Notes: generated by a model not told the origin, from the letters alone. Positions 22,884-34,621 are shown, numbered from the stretch's first letter. The stretch is DNA of 64,000 bases from Agrobacterium cucumeris (GCF_030036535.1 NZ_CP080387.1:2732501-2796500); one strand, 5' to 3'. Made by a program: numbers and translations.

Positions 22884-23828
22884 ATGTCTGCCGTTGCCGC
22901 TAACGTCGCTCCGATTTTCATTCTCATCCTGATTGGCTGGCTTACAGTCAAGGCCGGTCTGTTCCGTGCCGATGCCGGCGAGATTCTCAGCGATTTCGTG
23001 TTCAAGATCGCCGTGCCGACACTGATCTTTCGCACGCTTGCGGAAGCGAACTTCCACGGTGCGTCGCCCTTCCGGCTCTGGATTACCTATTTCGCCGGCG
23101 TGGCCGTGACCTGGACAATCGGACATATCGTCACCCGTTACGTCTTCAAGCAGGATGTGCGTATCGCCGTCATTGCCGGGATTTCCTCGGCCTTCGCCAA
23201 CAATATCTTCATCGGCCTACCGCTCGTTGGCCGGTCCGTTGGCGATGAGGGGCTGGTGGCGCTTTCCATTCTGCTGGCCATCCACCTGCCGGTCATGATG
23301 ATTGCCGGCACGATCCTGATGGAGAACGCCACGCACAAGGCCGTCGGGGGTGAAAAGCGAAGCATGGCTGCGGTCTTCAAACAGGTCGGTCGCAACCTCG
23401 TTACCAATCCGCTGGTGATTGGCCTTGTGATTGGCCTTTCAACCAATGTTTCCGGTGTGACGCTGACACCCATCCTCAAAACCGTGGTCGATCAGATTGC
23501 TTCAATGGCAGGGCCAGCGGCGCTCATCTCGCTCGGCATGGCGCTGACGAAATACACCATTCGCGGCAATCTTGGCATTGCCGTTACCATGACGGTGTTT
23601 AAACTGCTGCTCTTGCCCGCCTGCGTGTGGGCTATGGGCCACGCTCTCGGCCTTAGCCGGGAATGGACTGCGGCCCTTGTGCTCACCTCGTCGGTGCCGA
23701 CGGGGGTGAACGCCTGGCTGATCGCCAATCGCTTTGGCATCGGCCACAGCGTCGCGGCCTCCACCATCAGCATTTCCACGGCGACCGGCGTTCTTTCCGT
23801 GTCGCTGTGGGCTTGGCTGCTGAGCTGA
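22884..23828 (+). CDS. AEC-family permease (auxin efflux carrier-like)
   Basis: 314-residue membrane protein with about ten hydrophobic segments in two halves, a typical member of the AEC (MdcF/YfdV) family. Bacterial members export or exchange small organic acids such as malonate or malate. The name does not imply auxin. The ATG at 22884 begins the first membrane helix (MSAVAANVAPIFILILIGWL). An open frame extends 180 bases upstream through a palindromic repeat and is not part of the gene. Confidence 0.83.
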   Translation: MSAVAANVAPIFILILIGWLTVKAGLFRADAGEILSDFVFKIAVPTLIFRTLAEANFHGASPFRLWITYFAGVAVTWTIGHIVTRYVFKQDVRIAVIAGISSAFANNIFIGLPLVGRSVGDEGLVALSILLAIHLPVMMIAGTILMENATHKAVGGEKRSMAAVFKQVGRNLVTNPLVIGLVIGLSTNVSGVTLTPILKTVVDQIASMAGPAALISLGMALTKYTIRGNLGIAVTMTVFKLLLLPACVWAMGHALGLSREWTAALVLTSSVPTGVNAWLIANRFGIGHSVAASTISISTATGVLSVSLWAWLLS

Positions 23829-23845
23829 CCGCCCTGCTGAATTGA

Positions 23846-24862
23846 TTATTTCTGAGCGCTGAGGATCTTGAAGCGGGCGTTACGGCATACCTCGGCGCTG
23901 GTGCGGAACTCCGCTGCCAGTACCGGCTCATAGGGCATGCCGCGATTGGCAACCATCAGCAGCTTGCCGCCGCTGCGAAGCGCGCCGGCTGCCGTCTTGA
24001 TGAAAGCCTGACCGAGAGCGGGCTCTGCCGCCTGTCCCGCCGCGTGGAAAGGCGGGTTCATGATGATGAGATCGTATTTTTCCTTCGGCGGTTCGTTCGC
24101 CAGATCCTGCCAGAAGAAACGTGCCGTCAGTCGCGGATTGTTTTCAAGAAGATTGGTCTTCGCAAATTCAAGCGCATTCCAGTCCGCCTCAAACAGGTCG
24201 ATGCGGGCCGTGCGCGGCGATTTTTCCGCCAGCATTACCGAGAGGTAACCCCAGCCCGCGCCAAAATCAGCGGCGTTGCCGTCAAAATCGGTCGGCAGGC
24301 GCGATGCGAGAAGCTCCGAGCCGTCATCGACGCGGTCATGTGAGAACATGCCGGGCAGGGCGGTGAAGCGGCCTTCAACCGTCACGGGCTTCTGGGCAAG
24401 CTTCGAGAGAGCCGAGGAAACATCGTCCGGACGTTTGAACCAAAGCGCGACACCATGGTATTTGGGCGTCGAGTCGGCCTCGATGCCAAGCTTTGCCAGC
24501 GTCTTGCGCAGCGTCACGATGCCGTCTTCCTTTGATCCCGCCGCGACGATCAGGCCGCCGGCTTTCACGCGGGACAGTGCTTCCGCGACGCGGTTTTCGT
24601 TCTCGCCACGATGTTTACCGCACAGCAACAGTGCCGCATCGTAATCCTCGCCCGAAATGTCCGGGGTGACCTGCGCGCCCTGCGCCTGCAGAGCCCGGTA
24701 AAGTGGCCGAAGATGCTGAACGGCAATGATCTCCGCGTCAAAACCATCCAGCCGCGGGCCAGCCTCCGCTCCCAGAAACAGAACGCGTTCGCCCTCTTTC
24801 GGCATATCGAGCATTTCTGCGGCAAAGGGGTGGAAAAGGGTTTTAACAGCGTCGCGGCTCAT
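23846..24862 (-). CDS. Class I methyltransferase, RsmC-like
   Basis: 338 residues with two tandem methyltransferase-like halves, as in RsmC/RlmG. The N-terminal half is degenerate. The C-terminal half holds the SAM loop DFGAGWGYLS and the catalytic NPPFH motif of guanine-N2 methyltransferases. Probably a 16S rRNA m2G1207 methyltransferase acting on the small subunit. An N-terminal-half loss of the SAM motif is normal for the family. Confidence 0.85.
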   Translation of the reverse strand: MSRDAVKTLFHPFAAEMLDMPKEGERVLFLGAEAGPRLDGFDAEIIAVQHLRPLYRALQAQGAQVTPDISGEDYDAALLLCGKHRGENENRVAEALSRVKAGGLIVAAGSKEDGIVTLRKTLAKLGIEADSTPKYHGVALWFKRPDDVSSALSKLAQKPVTVEGRFTALPGMFSHDRVDDGSELLASRLPTDFDGNAADFGAGWGYLSVMLAEKSPRTARIDLFEADWNALEFAKTNLLENNPRLTARFFWQDLANEPPKEKYDLIIMNPPFHAAGQAAEPALGQAFIKTAAGALRSGGKLLMVANRGMPYEPVLAAEFRTSAEVCRNARFKILSAQK

Positions 24863-24875
24863 GGGAGCGTCCTTA

Positions 24876-24922
24876 GGGCATTTCCAGGAAAAGCGGGACT
24901 GCTTTTACATCTGGACAATGCG
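24876..24922 (+). repeat. Rhizobiales palindromic repeat
   Basis: GGGCATTTCCAGGAAAAGCG, then GCTTTTACATCTGGACAATGCG. The left arm matches the element well and the right arm has diverged. It lies between the methyltransferase gene and the pnp terminator. Confidence 0.65.
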
Positions 24923-24986
24923 TTAAATCAAAGAGTTAGATCTCTCTGGCGGTGAGAAGGAAAGCCAAAGGATCTAAGCGGGATAG

Positions 24987-25016
24987 AAAAAAGGCGCGGG
25001 CAGAACCCGCGCCTCG
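24987..25016 (-). terminator. Terminator downstream of pnp
   Basis: On the minus strand: GGCGCGGG/CCCGCGCC stem with TTCTG loop followed by TTTTTTC. It ends the rpsO-pnp transcript and probably the whole rimP-to-pnp cluster. Confidence 0.88.
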
Positions 25017-25037
25017 ATAGGGTCTGGCGGCGCGACC

Positions 25038-27185
25038 TTATTCGGCAGCGGCTTCGCCGTCTTCCTTCTTCTTGTCGGCAGCAACTTCCTGGCCGGTTGC
25101 CTGGTCGACAACCTTCATGGACAGGCGAACCTTGCCACGCTCGTCGAAGCCCATCAGCTTGACCCAGACCTTGTCGCCTTCCTTGACGACGTCGGAGGTC
25201 TTGGCCACACGCTCGGAAGCGAGCTGCGAGATGTGGACGAGGCCGTCGCGGGCGCCGAAGAAGTTGACGAAAGCGCCGAAGTCAGCGGTCTTTACGACCG
25301 TGCCTTCGTAGATGGCGCCGACTTCCGGTTCAGCAACGATCGAGTGGATCCACTTGCGGGCCGCTTCGATTTCCTTGCCGGAAGAAGAAGCGATCTTGAC
25401 GGTGCCGTCGTCTTCGATGTTGATCTTGGCGCCGGTCTTTTCAACGATTTCGCGAATGACCTTGCCGCCGGAGCCGATGACTTCACGGATCTTGTCGACC
25501 GGAATGTTCATGACTTCGATGCGCGGTGCGAATTCGCCGAGCTGGCTGCGGCTCTCGGTGATGGCGTTGGCCATTTCGCCGAGAATGTGCTTGCGGCCAC
25601 CCTGTGCCTGCTCCAGAGCGATTTTCATGATCTCTTCGGTGATACCGGCGATCTTGATGTCCATCTGCAGCGAGGTGATGCCGTCGGCCGTACCCGCAAC
25701 CTTGAAGTCCATGTCGCCGAGGTGGTCTTCGTCGCCGAGGATGTCGGAGAGAACCGCAAAGCGCTCGCCTTCAAGGATAAGGCCCATGGCGATACCGGCA
25801 ACCGGCTTTGCCAGCGGAACGCCGGCATCCATCAGTGCAAGCGAGGTGCCGCAAACCGTTGCCATCGACGAAGAGCCGTTGGACTCGGTGATTTCGGAAA
25901 CGACGCGCAGCGTGTAGGGGAACTGTTCCGCAGTCGGCAGCATCGGACGGATCGCGCGCCATGCGAGCTTGCCGTGACCGATTTCGCGACGGCCCGGGGA
26001 GCCCATGCGGCCTGTTTCACCGACCGAGTAGGGCGGGAAGTTGTAATGCAGCAGGAAGCGTTCTTTGTACATGCCGGTGAGCGAGTCGACATACTGTTCG
26101 TCTTCGCCGGTGCCGAGCGTCGCAACAACGATCGCCTGGGTTTCACCGCGGGTGAACAGCGCCGAACCGTGCGTGCGCGGCAGCAGGCCGACTTCCGAAA
26201 TGATCGGACGAACGGTCGACAGGTCGCGGCCGTCGATGCGGCTCTTGGTGTCGAGAACGTTCCAGCGAACGATCTTCGCCTGCAGGTGCTTGAAGACGGC
26301 GCCGATTTCTTCCGGGCTGTACTTGGCTTCGCCTTCTTCCGGCAGGAAGTGGGCCTTGACCTTCGCCTTCACGGCATCGACGGCAGCGTAGCGGGCAGCC
26401 TTTTCGGTGATCTTGTAGGCGGTGCGCAGTTCGGTTTCGGCCAGAGCCAGCATTTCGTTTTCGAGCGCGGAGAAATCTTCCGGTTCGAATTCGCGGGGTT
26501 CCTTGGCGGCAACTTCGGCAAGCTTGATGATCGCGTCGATAACCGGCTGGAAGCCCTTGTGGCCGAACATGACGGCGCCGAGCATGATCTCTTCGTTGAG
26601 TTCCTTGGCTTCCGATTCAACCATCAGAACGGCGTCGGAGGTGCCGGCAACAACCAGATCAAGCGTGGATTCTTCCATCTCGTCCAGATGCGGGTTCAGA
26701 ACATATTCGCCGTTGATGTAGCCAACGCGCGCGCCGCCGATCGGACCCATGAACGGGATGCCGGAAAGGGTCAGCGCAGCCGAAGTGGCGACCATCGACA
26801 GAATGTCGGGGTTGTTTTCCAGATCGTGCTGGATGACGGTCACGACAACCTGCGTGTCGTTCTTGTAACCTTCAGGGAAAAGCGGGCGGATCGGGCGGTC
26901 GATCAGACGCGAAACGAGGGTTTCGTTTTCGCTCGGACGGCCTTCGCGCTTGAAATAACCGCCGGGAATCTTGCCGGCTGCATAGGTCTTTTCCTGGTAG
27001 TTGACGGTCAGCGGGAAGAAGTCCTGGCCGGGCTTCGGAGACTTTGCGGAAACCACGGTCGCGAGAACCATCGTCTCGCCGTAGGTTGCGATGACGGCGC
27101 CGTCAGCCTGACGGGCAACCTTGCCGGTCTCGAGCTTCAGCGGGCGGCCTGCCCATTCGATTTCCACGGAGTGCTTATTGAACAT
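25038..27185 (-). CDS. pnp: Polyribonucleotide nucleotidyltransferase (PNPase)
   Basis: 3'-5' phosphorolytic exoribonuclease and degradosome partner, 715 residues. Two RNase PH domains (N-terminal half, and the second with [16 protein letters not shown]), a KH domain ([18 protein letters not shown], about 560-610) and an S1 domain ([18 protein letters not shown], about 625-690), with an acidic/lysine tail. Full length for the family. It lies 268 bases after rpsO with a terminator hairpin between, the arrangement seen in E. coli, where pnp is autoregulated through its leader. Confidence 0.97.
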   Translation of the reverse strand: MFNKHSVEIEWAGRPLKLETGKVARQADGAVIATYGETMVLATVVSAKSPKPGQDFFPLTVNYQEKTYAAGKIPGGYFKREGRPSENETLVSRLIDRPIRPLFPEGYKNDTQVVVTVIQHDLENNPDILSMVATSAALTLSGIPFMGPIGGARVGYINGEYVLNPHLDEMEESTLDLVVAGTSDAVLMVESEAKELNEEIMLGAVMFGHKGFQPVIDAIIKLAEVAAKEPREFEPEDFSALENEMLALAETELRTAYKITEKAARYAAVDAVKAKVKAHFLPEEGEAKYSPEEIGAVFKHLQAKIVRWNVLDTKSRIDGRDLSTVRPIISEVGLLPRTHGSALFTRGETQAIVVATLGTGEDEQYVDSLTGMYKERFLLHYNFPPYSVGETGRMGSPGRREIGHGKLAWRAIRPMLPTAEQFPYTLRVVSEITESNGSSSMATVCGTSLALMDAGVPLAKPVAGIAMGLILEGERFAVLSDILGDEDHLGDMDFKVAGTADGITSLQMDIKIAGITEEIMKIALEQAQGGRKHILGEMANAITESRSQLGEFAPRIEVMNIPVDKIREVIGSGGKVIREIVEKTGAKINIEDDGTVKIASSSGKEIEAARKWIHSIVAEPEVGAIYEGTVVKTADFGAFVNFFGARDGLVHISQLASERVAKTSDVVKEGDKVWVKLMGFDERGKVRLSMKVVDQATGQEVAADKKKEDGEAAAE

Positions 27186-27408
27186 ATCTTGTCCTTGTTT
27201 GTACTTGCCGCCTTATGGGGGGCGAAGAACGACGCAATCACGGGCAAGACAGCGGGAGGCTTTTAAGGTGCAAGCATCCGGCAATCCTGCCCCATGACAG
27301 GTCTGCGGTTGAAAAGGCGGCACCGGCCCATCCGGGTCACCCTTGTCGTCCGGGGGCCACAGCTGCGGCAAACGCCCGGAAATTCATGCGGCCTTCAGAA
27401 GACCCAAT

Positions 27409-27446
27409 ATAAAAACCGGCGGGTATCGTGGTGAAACCCGCCGGGC
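27409..27446 (-). terminator. Terminator between rpsO and pnp
   Basis: On the minus strand: CCGGCGGGT/ACCCGCCGG stem with an 11-base loop followed by TTTTTATA. It separates the rpsO transcript from pnp and is partially read through in comparable loci. Confidence 0.85.
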
Positions 27447-27453
27447 ACAAGTT

Positions 27454-27723
27454 TTAGCGGCGAATGCCGAGAGCACCGATCAGCTTGGTGTAACGGGCTT
27501 CGTCCTTCTTCTTCAGATAGTCGAGAAGCGAACGACGGCTCGAAACCAGCGTCAGAAGGCCACGACGGGAGTGGTTGTCCTTCTTGTGGTCCTTGAAGTG
27601 ACCGGTGAGGTTGTTGATCCGCTCGGTCAGGATTGCGACCTGAACTTCCGGAGAACCGGTGTCACCTGCCTTGGTGGCATATTCCGTGATGAGGGCGGCT
27701 TTGCGCTCTGCAGTAATCGACAT
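27454..27723 (-). CDS. rpsO: 30S ribosomal protein S15
   Basis: 89 residues, the normal S15 length. N-terminal [12 protein letters not shown], central [14 protein letters not shown] and C-terminal [16 protein letters not shown] are typical. A primary 16S rRNA-binding protein of the small-subunit platform. Followed by a terminator and pnp. Confidence 0.97.
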   Translation of the reverse strand: MSITAERKAALITEYATKAGDTGSPEVQVAILTERINNLTGHFKDHKKDNHSRRGLLTLVSSRRSLLDYLKKKDEARYTKLIGALGIRR

Positions 27724-27879
27724 CGTACGATCCTTTCTTGTTTTAAGGAAAAACGGGGACGCCTAGAGCCGGGATGTCGTCCAGCTCTGGCCATTCAGCA
27801 GCATAGGCAAAGCCCAAGCTGGCGCTGCCTATAAACTATTCCGGGTACAATTGAAAGAGGTGATTGACTGGGCCTCGCG

Positions 27880-27926
27880 GAGCATTTCCGAGAAAAACGG
27901 ATGCGGTTTTCCGTCCGGAAATACAT
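27880..27926 (+). repeat. Rhizobiales palindromic repeat
   Basis: GAGCATTTCCGAGAAAAACG, then GCGGTTTTCCGTCCGGAAAT. A near-intact copy in the truB-rpsO intergenic region, so any read-through transcript from truB carries its hairpin. Confidence 0.7.
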
Positions 27927-27940
27927 GAAGACAGTCTATT

Positions 27941-28888
27941 TCAGCCAAAAACCCGCTTTGGCCGAAACTCTCCCTCACCGATTTCGCCGATCGCGACCAG
28001 CTTGCCCTGCGCGGTGGCATAGGCTTCCGGATGATTGGCCGGCGCGTCACGCCCGCGCAGCAGGATGGGGTTGCCCATCTTCAGCCGATGCGCCTGGTCG
28101 TCGTTGATGATGAGATGCGGAAGCGAGGAAAGCGCCTGCGCCGTGTCGATCAGAAAGGCGTCCAGCGCCTCGACCCGCTCGTCGCGGTCTTCGATGGCTT
28201 CCAGCGCCGTCAACGTTTCAAGCGGCACCATCATGTCTTCGCCAAACGGGGCGACCATCGTGCGGCGCAGTTCCGAAATATGGCCGAAACAGCCGAGATC
28301 GCGGCCCATGTCACGTGCCAGCGCCCGCACATAGGTGCCCTTGCCGCATTCCACTTCGAAATGCGCGGTATTGGCGTCGGGGCAGGCAAGCAGCGTCAGG
28401 CGGTGAATTTCCACCTCGCGTGCCGGGATTTCCACCGTCTCGCCGTCGCGCGCCAGATCATAGGCGCGCTCGCCGGCAATCTTGATCGCGGAAAATTGCG
28501 GCGGTGTCTGCAGGATCACACCGGTATAATTGGGCAGAAGATCGCGGATCGCCTGTTCGTCCGGGCGCTGATCGGAGGAATTGACGACCTCGCCTTCCAG
28601 ATCGTCGGTTGCGCGCTGCTCACCCCAGGTGACGGTAAATTCGTAGATTTTCCGGCCGTCCATGACGTAAGGCACGGTCTTGGTGGCATCGCCGAGGGCG
28701 ATCGGCAACATGCCGGAAGCCAGCGGATCGAGCGTTCCGGCGTGGCCTGCCTTCTGGGCGTTGAACAGCCACTTGATCTTGGAAACGGCTTCGGTGGAGC
28801 CGAAATCGAGCGGCTTGTCGAGGATCAGCCAGCCCGAGATCGGGCGGCCCTTGGGTTTGCGGTGCTGCTGTTTGCGTGGTTTGGACAT
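27941..28888 (-). CDS. truB: tRNA pseudouridine-55 synthase
   Basis: 315 residues. Catalytic motif [12 protein letters not shown] with nucleophile D54. The PUA-like C-terminus is present. It makes pseudouridine 55 in the T-loop of elongator tRNAs. It starts three bases after rbfA ends, in the usual alphaproteobacterial order infB-rbfA-truB. Confidence 0.96.
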   Translation of the reverse strand: MSKPRKQQHRKPKGRPISGWLILDKPLDFGSTEAVSKIKWLFNAQKAGHAGTLDPLASGMLPIALGDATKTVPYVMDGRKIYEFTVTWGEQRATDDLEGEVVNSSDQRPDEQAIRDLLPNYTGVILQTPPQFSAIKIAGERAYDLARDGETVEIPAREVEIHRLTLLACPDANTAHFEVECGKGTYVRALARDMGRDLGCFGHISELRRTMVAPFGEDMMVPLETLTALEAIEDRDERVEALDAFLIDTAQALSSLPHLIINDDQAHRLKMGNPILLRGRDAPANHPEAYATAQGKLVAIGEIGEGEFRPKRVFG

Positions 28889-28891
28889 GCT

Positions 28892-29308
28892 TCAGTTCTG
28901 TTCGTCGTCTTTTTCGTTTGAAGGTCCAAGATCGCGCTGCACCTCCGGTGACCGCAGGAGTGCGTCGATCTTCTGGTAATTGTCGAAACTCGTATCGTCG
29001 CGGAAACGCAGTTCCGGCATGTATTTCATCTGCCGCAGCTGCGGACCGAGACGGCCGCGCATGAATTTCGCGTGGCGGTTCAGCGCGCTGATGATGTCGG
29101 TGTGATCCGCAACGCCAAGCGGCGTCACGTAAGCTGTCGCGATCTTGAGGTCAGGCGACATGCGCACTTCCGAGATGGAAATGACGGTGCCTTCGATCAG
29201 GTCGTCGCGGACTTCGCCGCGCTGGAGAATTTGGGTAAGGGCGGCGCGCACCTGTTCGCCAACACGCAGCATGCGTTGCGAAGGGGCCGATGATGTTGCT
29301 TTTGCCAT
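28892..29308 (-). CDS. rbfA: Ribosome-binding factor A
   Basis: 138 residues with the small KH-like RbfA fold: [17 protein letters not shown] at the N-terminus, [19 protein letters not shown] in the centre and [19 protein letters not shown] at the end. A late 30S maturation factor that acts on the 16S 5' domain. It lies 75 bases after infB and is followed directly by truB. Confidence 0.96.
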   Translation of the reverse strand: MAKATSSAPSQRMLRVGEQVRAALTQILQRGEVRDDLIEGTVISISEVRMSPDLKIATAYVTPLGVADHTDIISALNRHAKFMRGRLGPQLRQMKYMPELRFRDDTSFDNYQKIDALLRSPEVQRDLGPSNEKDDEQN

Positions 29309-29383
29309 GGGTAATGCCTCAAACGGAGCGAGCGCCGGTAAGCCGGCGCCCGACAGAAAAATCCTGTTTTGCGGCGAGAACGC

Positions 29384-32143
29384 TTAGAGCGTTCTCGTGA
29401 TGTGTTCGACGCGGAAGCACTCGATGGTGTCGCCAGCGCGGATGTCTTCGTAGTTTTCGAATGCCATACCGCACTCCTGACCAACCGGCACTTCGTTGAC
29501 TTCGTCCTTGAAGCGCTTGAGGGTCTTGAGCTTGCCTTCGTGGATGACGACGTTGTCGCGCACCAGACGGACACCCGCACCACGTTCCACCTTGCCCTCG
29601 ACGACGCGGCAACCCGCGACCTTGCCGACCTTGGTGATGTTGAACACCTCGAGAATTTCGGCATTGCCGAGGAAGGTCTCGCGACGTTCCGGAGAAAGCA
29701 GACCCGACATCGCCGCCTTAACGTCATCCACCAGATCGTAGATGATGTTGTAGTAGCGGATTTCGATACCGGCGCGTTCGGACGCCGTACGTGCCTGTGC
29801 GTTGGCGCGAACGTTGAAGCCGATGATCGCGGCGTTCGATGCCTCGGCAAGCGAGATATCCGATTCCGTGATGGCACCAGCACCAGAGTGAACGACACGA
29901 GCGCGGACTTCGTCTGTGCCGAGCTTGTCGAGCGAAGCGATAATGGCTTCGACCGAACCCTGCACGTCCGCCTTGATGACCAGCGGGAATTCCTTCAGTC
30001 CCGAAGTCTGCAACTGGCTCATCATCTGTTCCAGCGAGCCGCGCTGACCGGTCTGGCGGGCGACAGCCTTGTCGCGTGCCAGACGCTGGCGGTATTCGGA
30101 AATCTCGCGGGCGCGGCTTTCGTTTTCGACAACCGCAAAACGGTCACCGGCCGACGGTGTGCCGGAAAGGCCGAGGATTTCGACCGGCATGGCCGGACCG
30201 GCTTCCTTGACGTGTTCGCCCTTGTCGTTGACGAGCGCACGCACACGGCCCCACTGGTCACCGGCAACGATGATCTGGCCAGGTCTCAGCGTACCCTTCT
30301 GCACGAGAACGGTGGCGACGGCGCCGCGTCCACGGTCCAGCTCGGCTTCGATGACCGTGCCTTCTGCGGTGCGGCTTGGATCTGCCTTGAGATCGAGGAT
30401 TTCCGCCTGAAGCAGGATTGCTTCGAGCAACTTGTCGAGGTTGAGCTTGTTCTTGGCCGACACTTCGACGTCAAGAACTTCACCACCCATCGATTCCACG
30501 AAAACTTCGTGCTGCAGCAGTTGCTGGCGAACCTTGTCAGGATTTGCCTCGTGCTTGTCGATCTTGTTGATCGCGACGACGATCGGAACACCGGCCGCCT
30601 TGGCGTGATTGATGGATTCGATCGTCTGCGGCATGACGCTGTCGTCTGCGGCAACAACCAGAACGGCAATGTCGGTCGCCTGCGCACCACGGGCACGCAT
30701 GGCCGTGAAGGCGGCATGGCCGGGGGTGTCGATGAAGGTGATCTTCTGACCGTTCTTCTCAACCTGGTAGGCGCCGATATGCTGGGTGATGCCACCGGCT
30801 TCGCCAGCAACCACGTTTGCCTGACGGATGGCGTCGAGCAGCGAGGTCTTGCCGTGGTCGACGTGACCCATGATGGTCACGACCGGCGGACGGGAAACCA
30901 TTTCGCCTTCGTCGTCAGCCTGGTTGAAGATGCCTTCTTCCACGTCGGATTCAGAAACGCGCTTGACGGTGTGGCCGAATTCGACGGCGATCAGTTCCGC
31001 CAGATCGGCGTCGATGACGTCGCCCGGCTTCATCATCTGGCCTTCCTTCATCAGGAACTTGATGACGTCAACGGCGCGCTCGGACATGCGCTGCGACAGT
31101 TCCTGAATGGTGATGGTTTCCGGCAGGATCACTTCGCGCATAACCTTTTCGCGGGTTTCCTGCATCTGGCTGCGGCGGAATTTCTCCTGCCGGCGGCGCA
31201 TGGATGCCATGGAGCGACCACGCGGCGTGCCGTCTTCATCCAGATTGGACGAGGTAACGGTAAGCTTGCCGCGACGGCGTTCTTCTTCCGTCTTCAGGCG
31301 GGCAGCGGGCTTGGCCGGAACCGGAGCCGTGACCTTGCCGCGAGCCGGAAGGCTGCTGCCACGACGCGCGGCACCACGATCATCCTCCTCGTCGCCACCG
31401 GTACGACGTCCGCGCGGAGCGGCCGCGTCGGGCGTTGCAGGAGCGGAACGGGGGGCAGCGGCGGCGGACTGAGGACGTGCGTCAGTGCGGGGGGCCGGTG
31501 CAAAGGCTGCAGCCGGCTTTTCGCTGGCCGGTTCGGATCTCACTTCAGCGGCAGGCTGGCTTGCCGCTGCCTTGGCAGCCGCGGCCTCTTCGGCAGCGCG
31601 GTTGGCAGCCTCGACCTTTTCGGCTGCGATGCGCTGTTCTTCCTCGACCTTGCGGCGGGCTTCGTCTTCGGCACGCTGCTTAGCTTCCACCACGTCGCGA
31701 GCCTGCGCTTCCATCAGCGCACGGCGACGGGCTTCCATCTCGCCGGCGGAAAGATCGTGCAGAACGTTGCCGCGCGGGCGATCAGGCTGGCGCTGCTGGG
31801 GTGCGGACGAGCCGGGACGCTGCTGCGACTGGGAAGAACCCGGACGCTGCTGCTGGCCGCCTGGCTGATGAATGCGCGGCTGGGGAGCCTGCGGACGCGC
31901 TGCCACGGGGGCAGGTGCCGGTGCTGCGGGCTTCGGCGCAGGTGCTGCTGCCGCGATCGGCTGAACCGGCTTCTCGTCTTCGGGACGTAGGGGGCGGCGC
32001 TTGCGTGTTTCCACGACAACCGCATTTGTGCGACCTCGACCCATATCCTGCCGCACGGTGCCCTGATTCATCCCGCCCGGCTTGAGGGTGAGAGTCTTCT
32101 TGGCCGGCGCGTTAAGTGTCTTGTCGTCGTTGTTGTCGGTCAT
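29384..32143 (-). CDS. infB: Translation initiation factor IF-2
   Basis: 919 residues. A long, low-complexity Ala/Pro/Gln/Arg-rich N-terminal region (about 50-330), then the IF2_N segment (about 335-390), the GTPase with G1 GHVDHGKT (426-433) and G3 DTPGH, then domains II, III and the fMet-tRNA-binding C-terminal barrel. It brings initiator tRNA to the 30S subunit. The antisense strand is open for 873 codons, a result of base composition and not a gene. Confidence 0.97.
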   Translation of the reverse strand: MTDNNDDKTLNAPAKKTLTLKPGGMNQGTVRQDMGRGRTNAVVVETRKRRPLRPEDEKPVQPIAAAAPAPKPAAPAPAPVAARPQAPQPRIHQPGGQQQRPGSSQSQQRPGSSAPQQRQPDRPRGNVLHDLSAGEMEARRRALMEAQARDVVEAKQRAEDEARRKVEEEQRIAAEKVEAANRAAEEAAAAKAAASQPAAEVRSEPASEKPAAAFAPAPRTDARPQSAAAAPRSAPATPDAAAPRGRRTGGDEEDDRGAARRGSSLPARGKVTAPVPAKPAARLKTEEERRRGKLTVTSSNLDEDGTPRGRSMASMRRRQEKFRRSQMQETREKVMREVILPETITIQELSQRMSERAVDVIKFLMKEGQMMKPGDVIDADLAELIAVEFGHTVKRVSESDVEEGIFNQADDEGEMVSRPPVVTIMGHVDHGKTSLLDAIRQANVVAGEAGGITQHIGAYQVEKNGQKITFIDTPGHAAFTAMRARGAQATDIAVLVVAADDSVMPQTIESINHAKAAGVPIVVAINKIDKHEANPDKVRQQLLQHEVFVESMGGEVLDVEVSAKNKLNLDKLLEAILLQAEILDLKADPSRTAEGTVIEAELDRGRGAVATVLVQKGTLRPGQIIVAGDQWGRVRALVNDKGEHVKEAGPAMPVEILGLSGTPSAGDRFAVVENESRAREISEYRQRLARDKAVARQTGQRGSLEQMMSQLQTSGLKEFPLVIKADVQGSVEAIIASLDKLGTDEVRARVVHSGAGAITESDISLAEASNAAIIGFNVRANAQARTASERAGIEIRYYNIIYDLVDDVKAAMSGLLSPERRETFLGNAEILEVFNITKVGKVAGCRVVEGKVERGAGVRLVRDNVVIHEGKLKTLKRFKDEVNEVPVGQECGMAFENYEDIRAGDTIECFRVEHITRTL

Positions 32144-32244
32144 TCGTTCCCGTTCCTTCGGACGAGAACCGGATGACGTCCATCAGGTCTCGTCGTTCAA
32201 TTGCTGCATCGGAACGCGGCGACCGTTCATGTCGGTTAACCGCG

Positions 32245-32946
32245 TCATTGTTCTGTCCGGGCAGCGTCGCGTTCCGCCTGAGATCGACCGCCAAGGCGGT
32301 ACTGTTCAAGCATCGTTGCGCGCTTCACTACACCCTCACCCGCCTGCCCCGCAAGCGCGCAAGCATGGATAAAAGCATTCTGGCCCATCAACTCGTCCAT
32401 TTCGGCGCTACTGAAGAGCCGGAAGGACGGAATTTCATTGTCGGCATCGCTGCCGAACGCCCAGGCCCTGCGGGCCTGGTCCAGTTTTCTCACGCCGTCA
32501 GCCGCAGCATCGGTCGCGTGGAACACGGCAATCGCGTTCCCGGACCGGACGGCGGCATCGACCTTCGTCGCGCCGCTGATGAACTGGCCCGCCTTGCGCG
32601 CCATGTTCATCATTCCGGCAAGCTGCTGCGCCATCAGCCGGTCCAGAAGAGCAAGAAGCTCCGGTCCGGCCTTGACGTCGCGTTTGAGTGCCCGTGCGAA
32701 GATCTTCTTCGCAATGGCTTTCTCGATCAGGGCGCGCTCGGGTGTTACCCAGCAGCCGCGCCCCGGCAATTGGCGTTTCAGATCCGGCACGACGCTGCCG
32801 TCCGGGCCTGCGACGAAGCGGATCAGCTCATCGGGTGATCCGCTTTGCCGTGTCACAATGCACATACGTCCATTGACGTTGCCTGCAAGCCGCCCGTCCT
32901 CATCGGTCTCGGGCAGTTCGTCCGGCTCATGCGCCTGCGATGTCAT
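32245..32946 (-). CDS. YlxR-L7Ae fusion RNA-binding protein
   Basis: 233 residues between nusA and infB. The N-terminal part is YlxR (DUF448), with its GRGCWV motif at 62-67. The C-terminal part (about 110-200) is an L7Ae/YlxQ-type domain (AGMMNMARKAGQFISGATKV). In Bacillus these are two neighbouring genes, ylxR and ylxQ, and in this lineage they are one protein. The start overlaps the nusA stop (ATGA). Probably an RNA-binding accessory of transcription or ribosome assembly. The tail after 200 is basic and not conserved. Confidence 0.88.
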   Translation of the reverse strand: MTSQAHEPDELPETDEDGRLAGNVNGRMCIVTRQSGSPDELIRFVAGPDGSVVPDLKRQLPGRGCWVTPERALIEKAIAKKIFARALKRDVKAGPELLALLDRLMAQQLAGMMNMARKAGQFISGATKVDAAVRSGNAIAVFHATDAAADGVRKLDQARRAWAFGSDADNEIPSFRLFSSAEMDELMGQNAFIHACALAGQAGEGVVKRATMLEQYRLGGRSQAERDAARTEQ

Positions 32947-34559
32947 TCCTGCTCGGCGGTATCCGCCTCCTCGGCAGCTTCAGCATTGGCTTCCTCTTCG
33001 GAAGCGAGATCTTCGGCCGTGATCCAGCCAGCCAGAAGACGGGCCTGCACCACCATGTTCTCGGCCTCGACGCGCGAAACGTCGAGCTTGGAGAAGATGC
33101 CTTCGAACTTCTTGGTCTCGCCGTCCTTGCGTTCGCTCCAGCCGACCAGATCGTCCGCGGCGCAGCCGGCAAAGTCTTCGATGGTCTTGATACCGTCTTC
33201 ACCCAGCGCAACCATCATCTGTGAGGTCAGGCCGTCGATCTGGCGCAGCTCGTCGGCAACGCCGAGTTCCTTGCGCTTGGCGTCCATCTCGGCTTCCAGA
33301 CGTTCCAGATATTCGCGGGCGCGGGTCTGGATTTCATCGGCGGTGTCTTCATCGAAACCCTCGATCGAGGAAATTTCACCGAGATCGACATAAGCGAGTT
33401 CTTCGACCTGTGCGAAGCCTTCGGAAGCCAGAACCTGGCCGACCATCTCGTCGACGTCGAGGGCGTCCATGAACAGTGCCGTGCGCTCGTTGAATTCCTT
33501 CTGGCGACGCTCGGACTCTTCCTGCTCGGTCATGATGTCGATGTCCCAGCCGGTGAGCTGCGATGCCAGACGCACGTTCTGGCCACGACGGCCGATGGCG
33601 AGCGACAGCTGCTCGTCGGGAACGACCACTTCGATGCGCTCGGACTCTTCGTCCAGAACGACCTTGGCAACTTCCGCCGGCTGCAGGGCGTTGACGATGA
33701 AGGACGCCGGCTCCTGGCTCCACGGAATGATGTCGATCTTCTCGCCCTGCAATTCGCCGACGACGGCCTGAACGCGAGAGCCGCGCATACCGACGCAGGC
33801 GCCAACCGGATCGATCGAGCTATCGTTCGAGATAACGGCGATCTTGGCGCGCGAACCGGGGTCACGGGCGACCGACTTGATCTGGATGATGCCGTCGTAA
33901 ATTTCCGGAACTTCCATGGTGAAGAGCTTCACCATGAACTGCGGATGGGTACGCGACAGGAAAATCTGCGGGCCGCGCTGTTCGCGGCGAACGTCGTAGA
34001 CGTAGGCGCGCACGCGGTCGCCGTAACGCATGTTTTCCCGCGGGATCATCTCGTCGCGACGGATGATGCCTTCGCCACGGCCGAGGTCGACGATGACATT
34101 GCCATATTCGACGCGCTTGACGGTGCCGTTGACGATTTCGCCGATACGGTCCTTGAATTCATCATACTGACGGTCACGCTCGGCTTCACGAACCTTCTGA
34201 ACGATGACCTGCTTGGCCGACTGGGCGGCGATACGGCCGAAATCCATCGGCGGCAGCGGATCGGCGATGAAATCGCCGAGCTTGGCGTCCGGGTTGCGGT
34301 CGCGGGCCAGCTCAAGCGGGATCTGGGTCGAATAGTCCTCAGCGGCCTCGACAACTTCCAGAAGACGCTGCAGGCGGATTTCGCCGGTCTTGGAGTTGAT
34401 GTCGGCGCGAATGTTGGTTTCCGAACCATAGCGCGAGCGGGCGGCTTTCTGGATAGCGTCGGCCATTGCGGCAAGCACGATTTCGCGGTCGATGACCTTT
34501 TCGCGCGCCACAGCATCGGCGATCTGCAGAAGCTCAAGCCGGTTAGCACTCACTGCCAT
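32943..34559 (-). CDS. nusA: Transcription elongation/termination factor NusA
   Basis: 538 residues: N-terminal RNAP-binding domain, S1 domain (about 130-200, beginning [20 protein letters not shown]), KH1 ([18 protein letters not shown]) and KH2 ([16 protein letters not shown]), then C-terminal helix-hairpin-helix repeats and a Glu/Ala-rich acidic tail. It modulates pausing, antitermination of rRNA operons and termination. It lies 62 bases after rimP and overlaps ylxR by four bases. Confidence 0.97.
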   Translation of the reverse strand: MAVSANRLELLQIADAVAREKVIDREIVLAAMADAIQKAARSRYGSETNIRADINSKTGEIRLQRLLEVVEAAEDYSTQIPLELARDRNPDAKLGDFIADPLPPMDFGRIAAQSAKQVIVQKVREAERDRQYDEFKDRIGEIVNGTVKRVEYGNVIVDLGRGEGIIRRDEMIPRENMRYGDRVRAYVYDVRREQRGPQIFLSRTHPQFMVKLFTMEVPEIYDGIIQIKSVARDPGSRAKIAVISNDSSIDPVGACVGMRGSRVQAVVGELQGEKIDIIPWSQEPASFIVNALQPAEVAKVVLDEESERIEVVVPDEQLSLAIGRRGQNVRLASQLTGWDIDIMTEQEESERRQKEFNERTALFMDALDVDEMVGQVLASEGFAQVEELAYVDLGEISSIEGFDEDTADEIQTRAREYLERLEAEMDAKRKELGVADELRQIDGLTSQMMVALGEDGIKTIEDFAGCAADDLVGWSERKDGETKKFEGIFSKLDVSRVEAENMVVQARLLAGWITAEDLASEEEANAEAAEEADTAEQE

Positions 34560-34621
34560 TTTTCTATCTCCGTAAGTCGCATAATTGCGGGGATCGCCCG
34601 TTTTCGGGCTTTACGTTGGAA

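Noticed and set aside
25233..27266. A 677-codon open frame on the plus strand opposite pnp
   Set aside because: Shadow of the conserved pnp gene. No ribosome-binding site and no recognisable protein.
29369..31990. An 873-codon open frame on the plus strand opposite infB
   Set aside because: It is the mirror of a GC-rich, strongly biased gene. The infB protein on the other strand is conserved throughout, while this frame has no recognisable domain.
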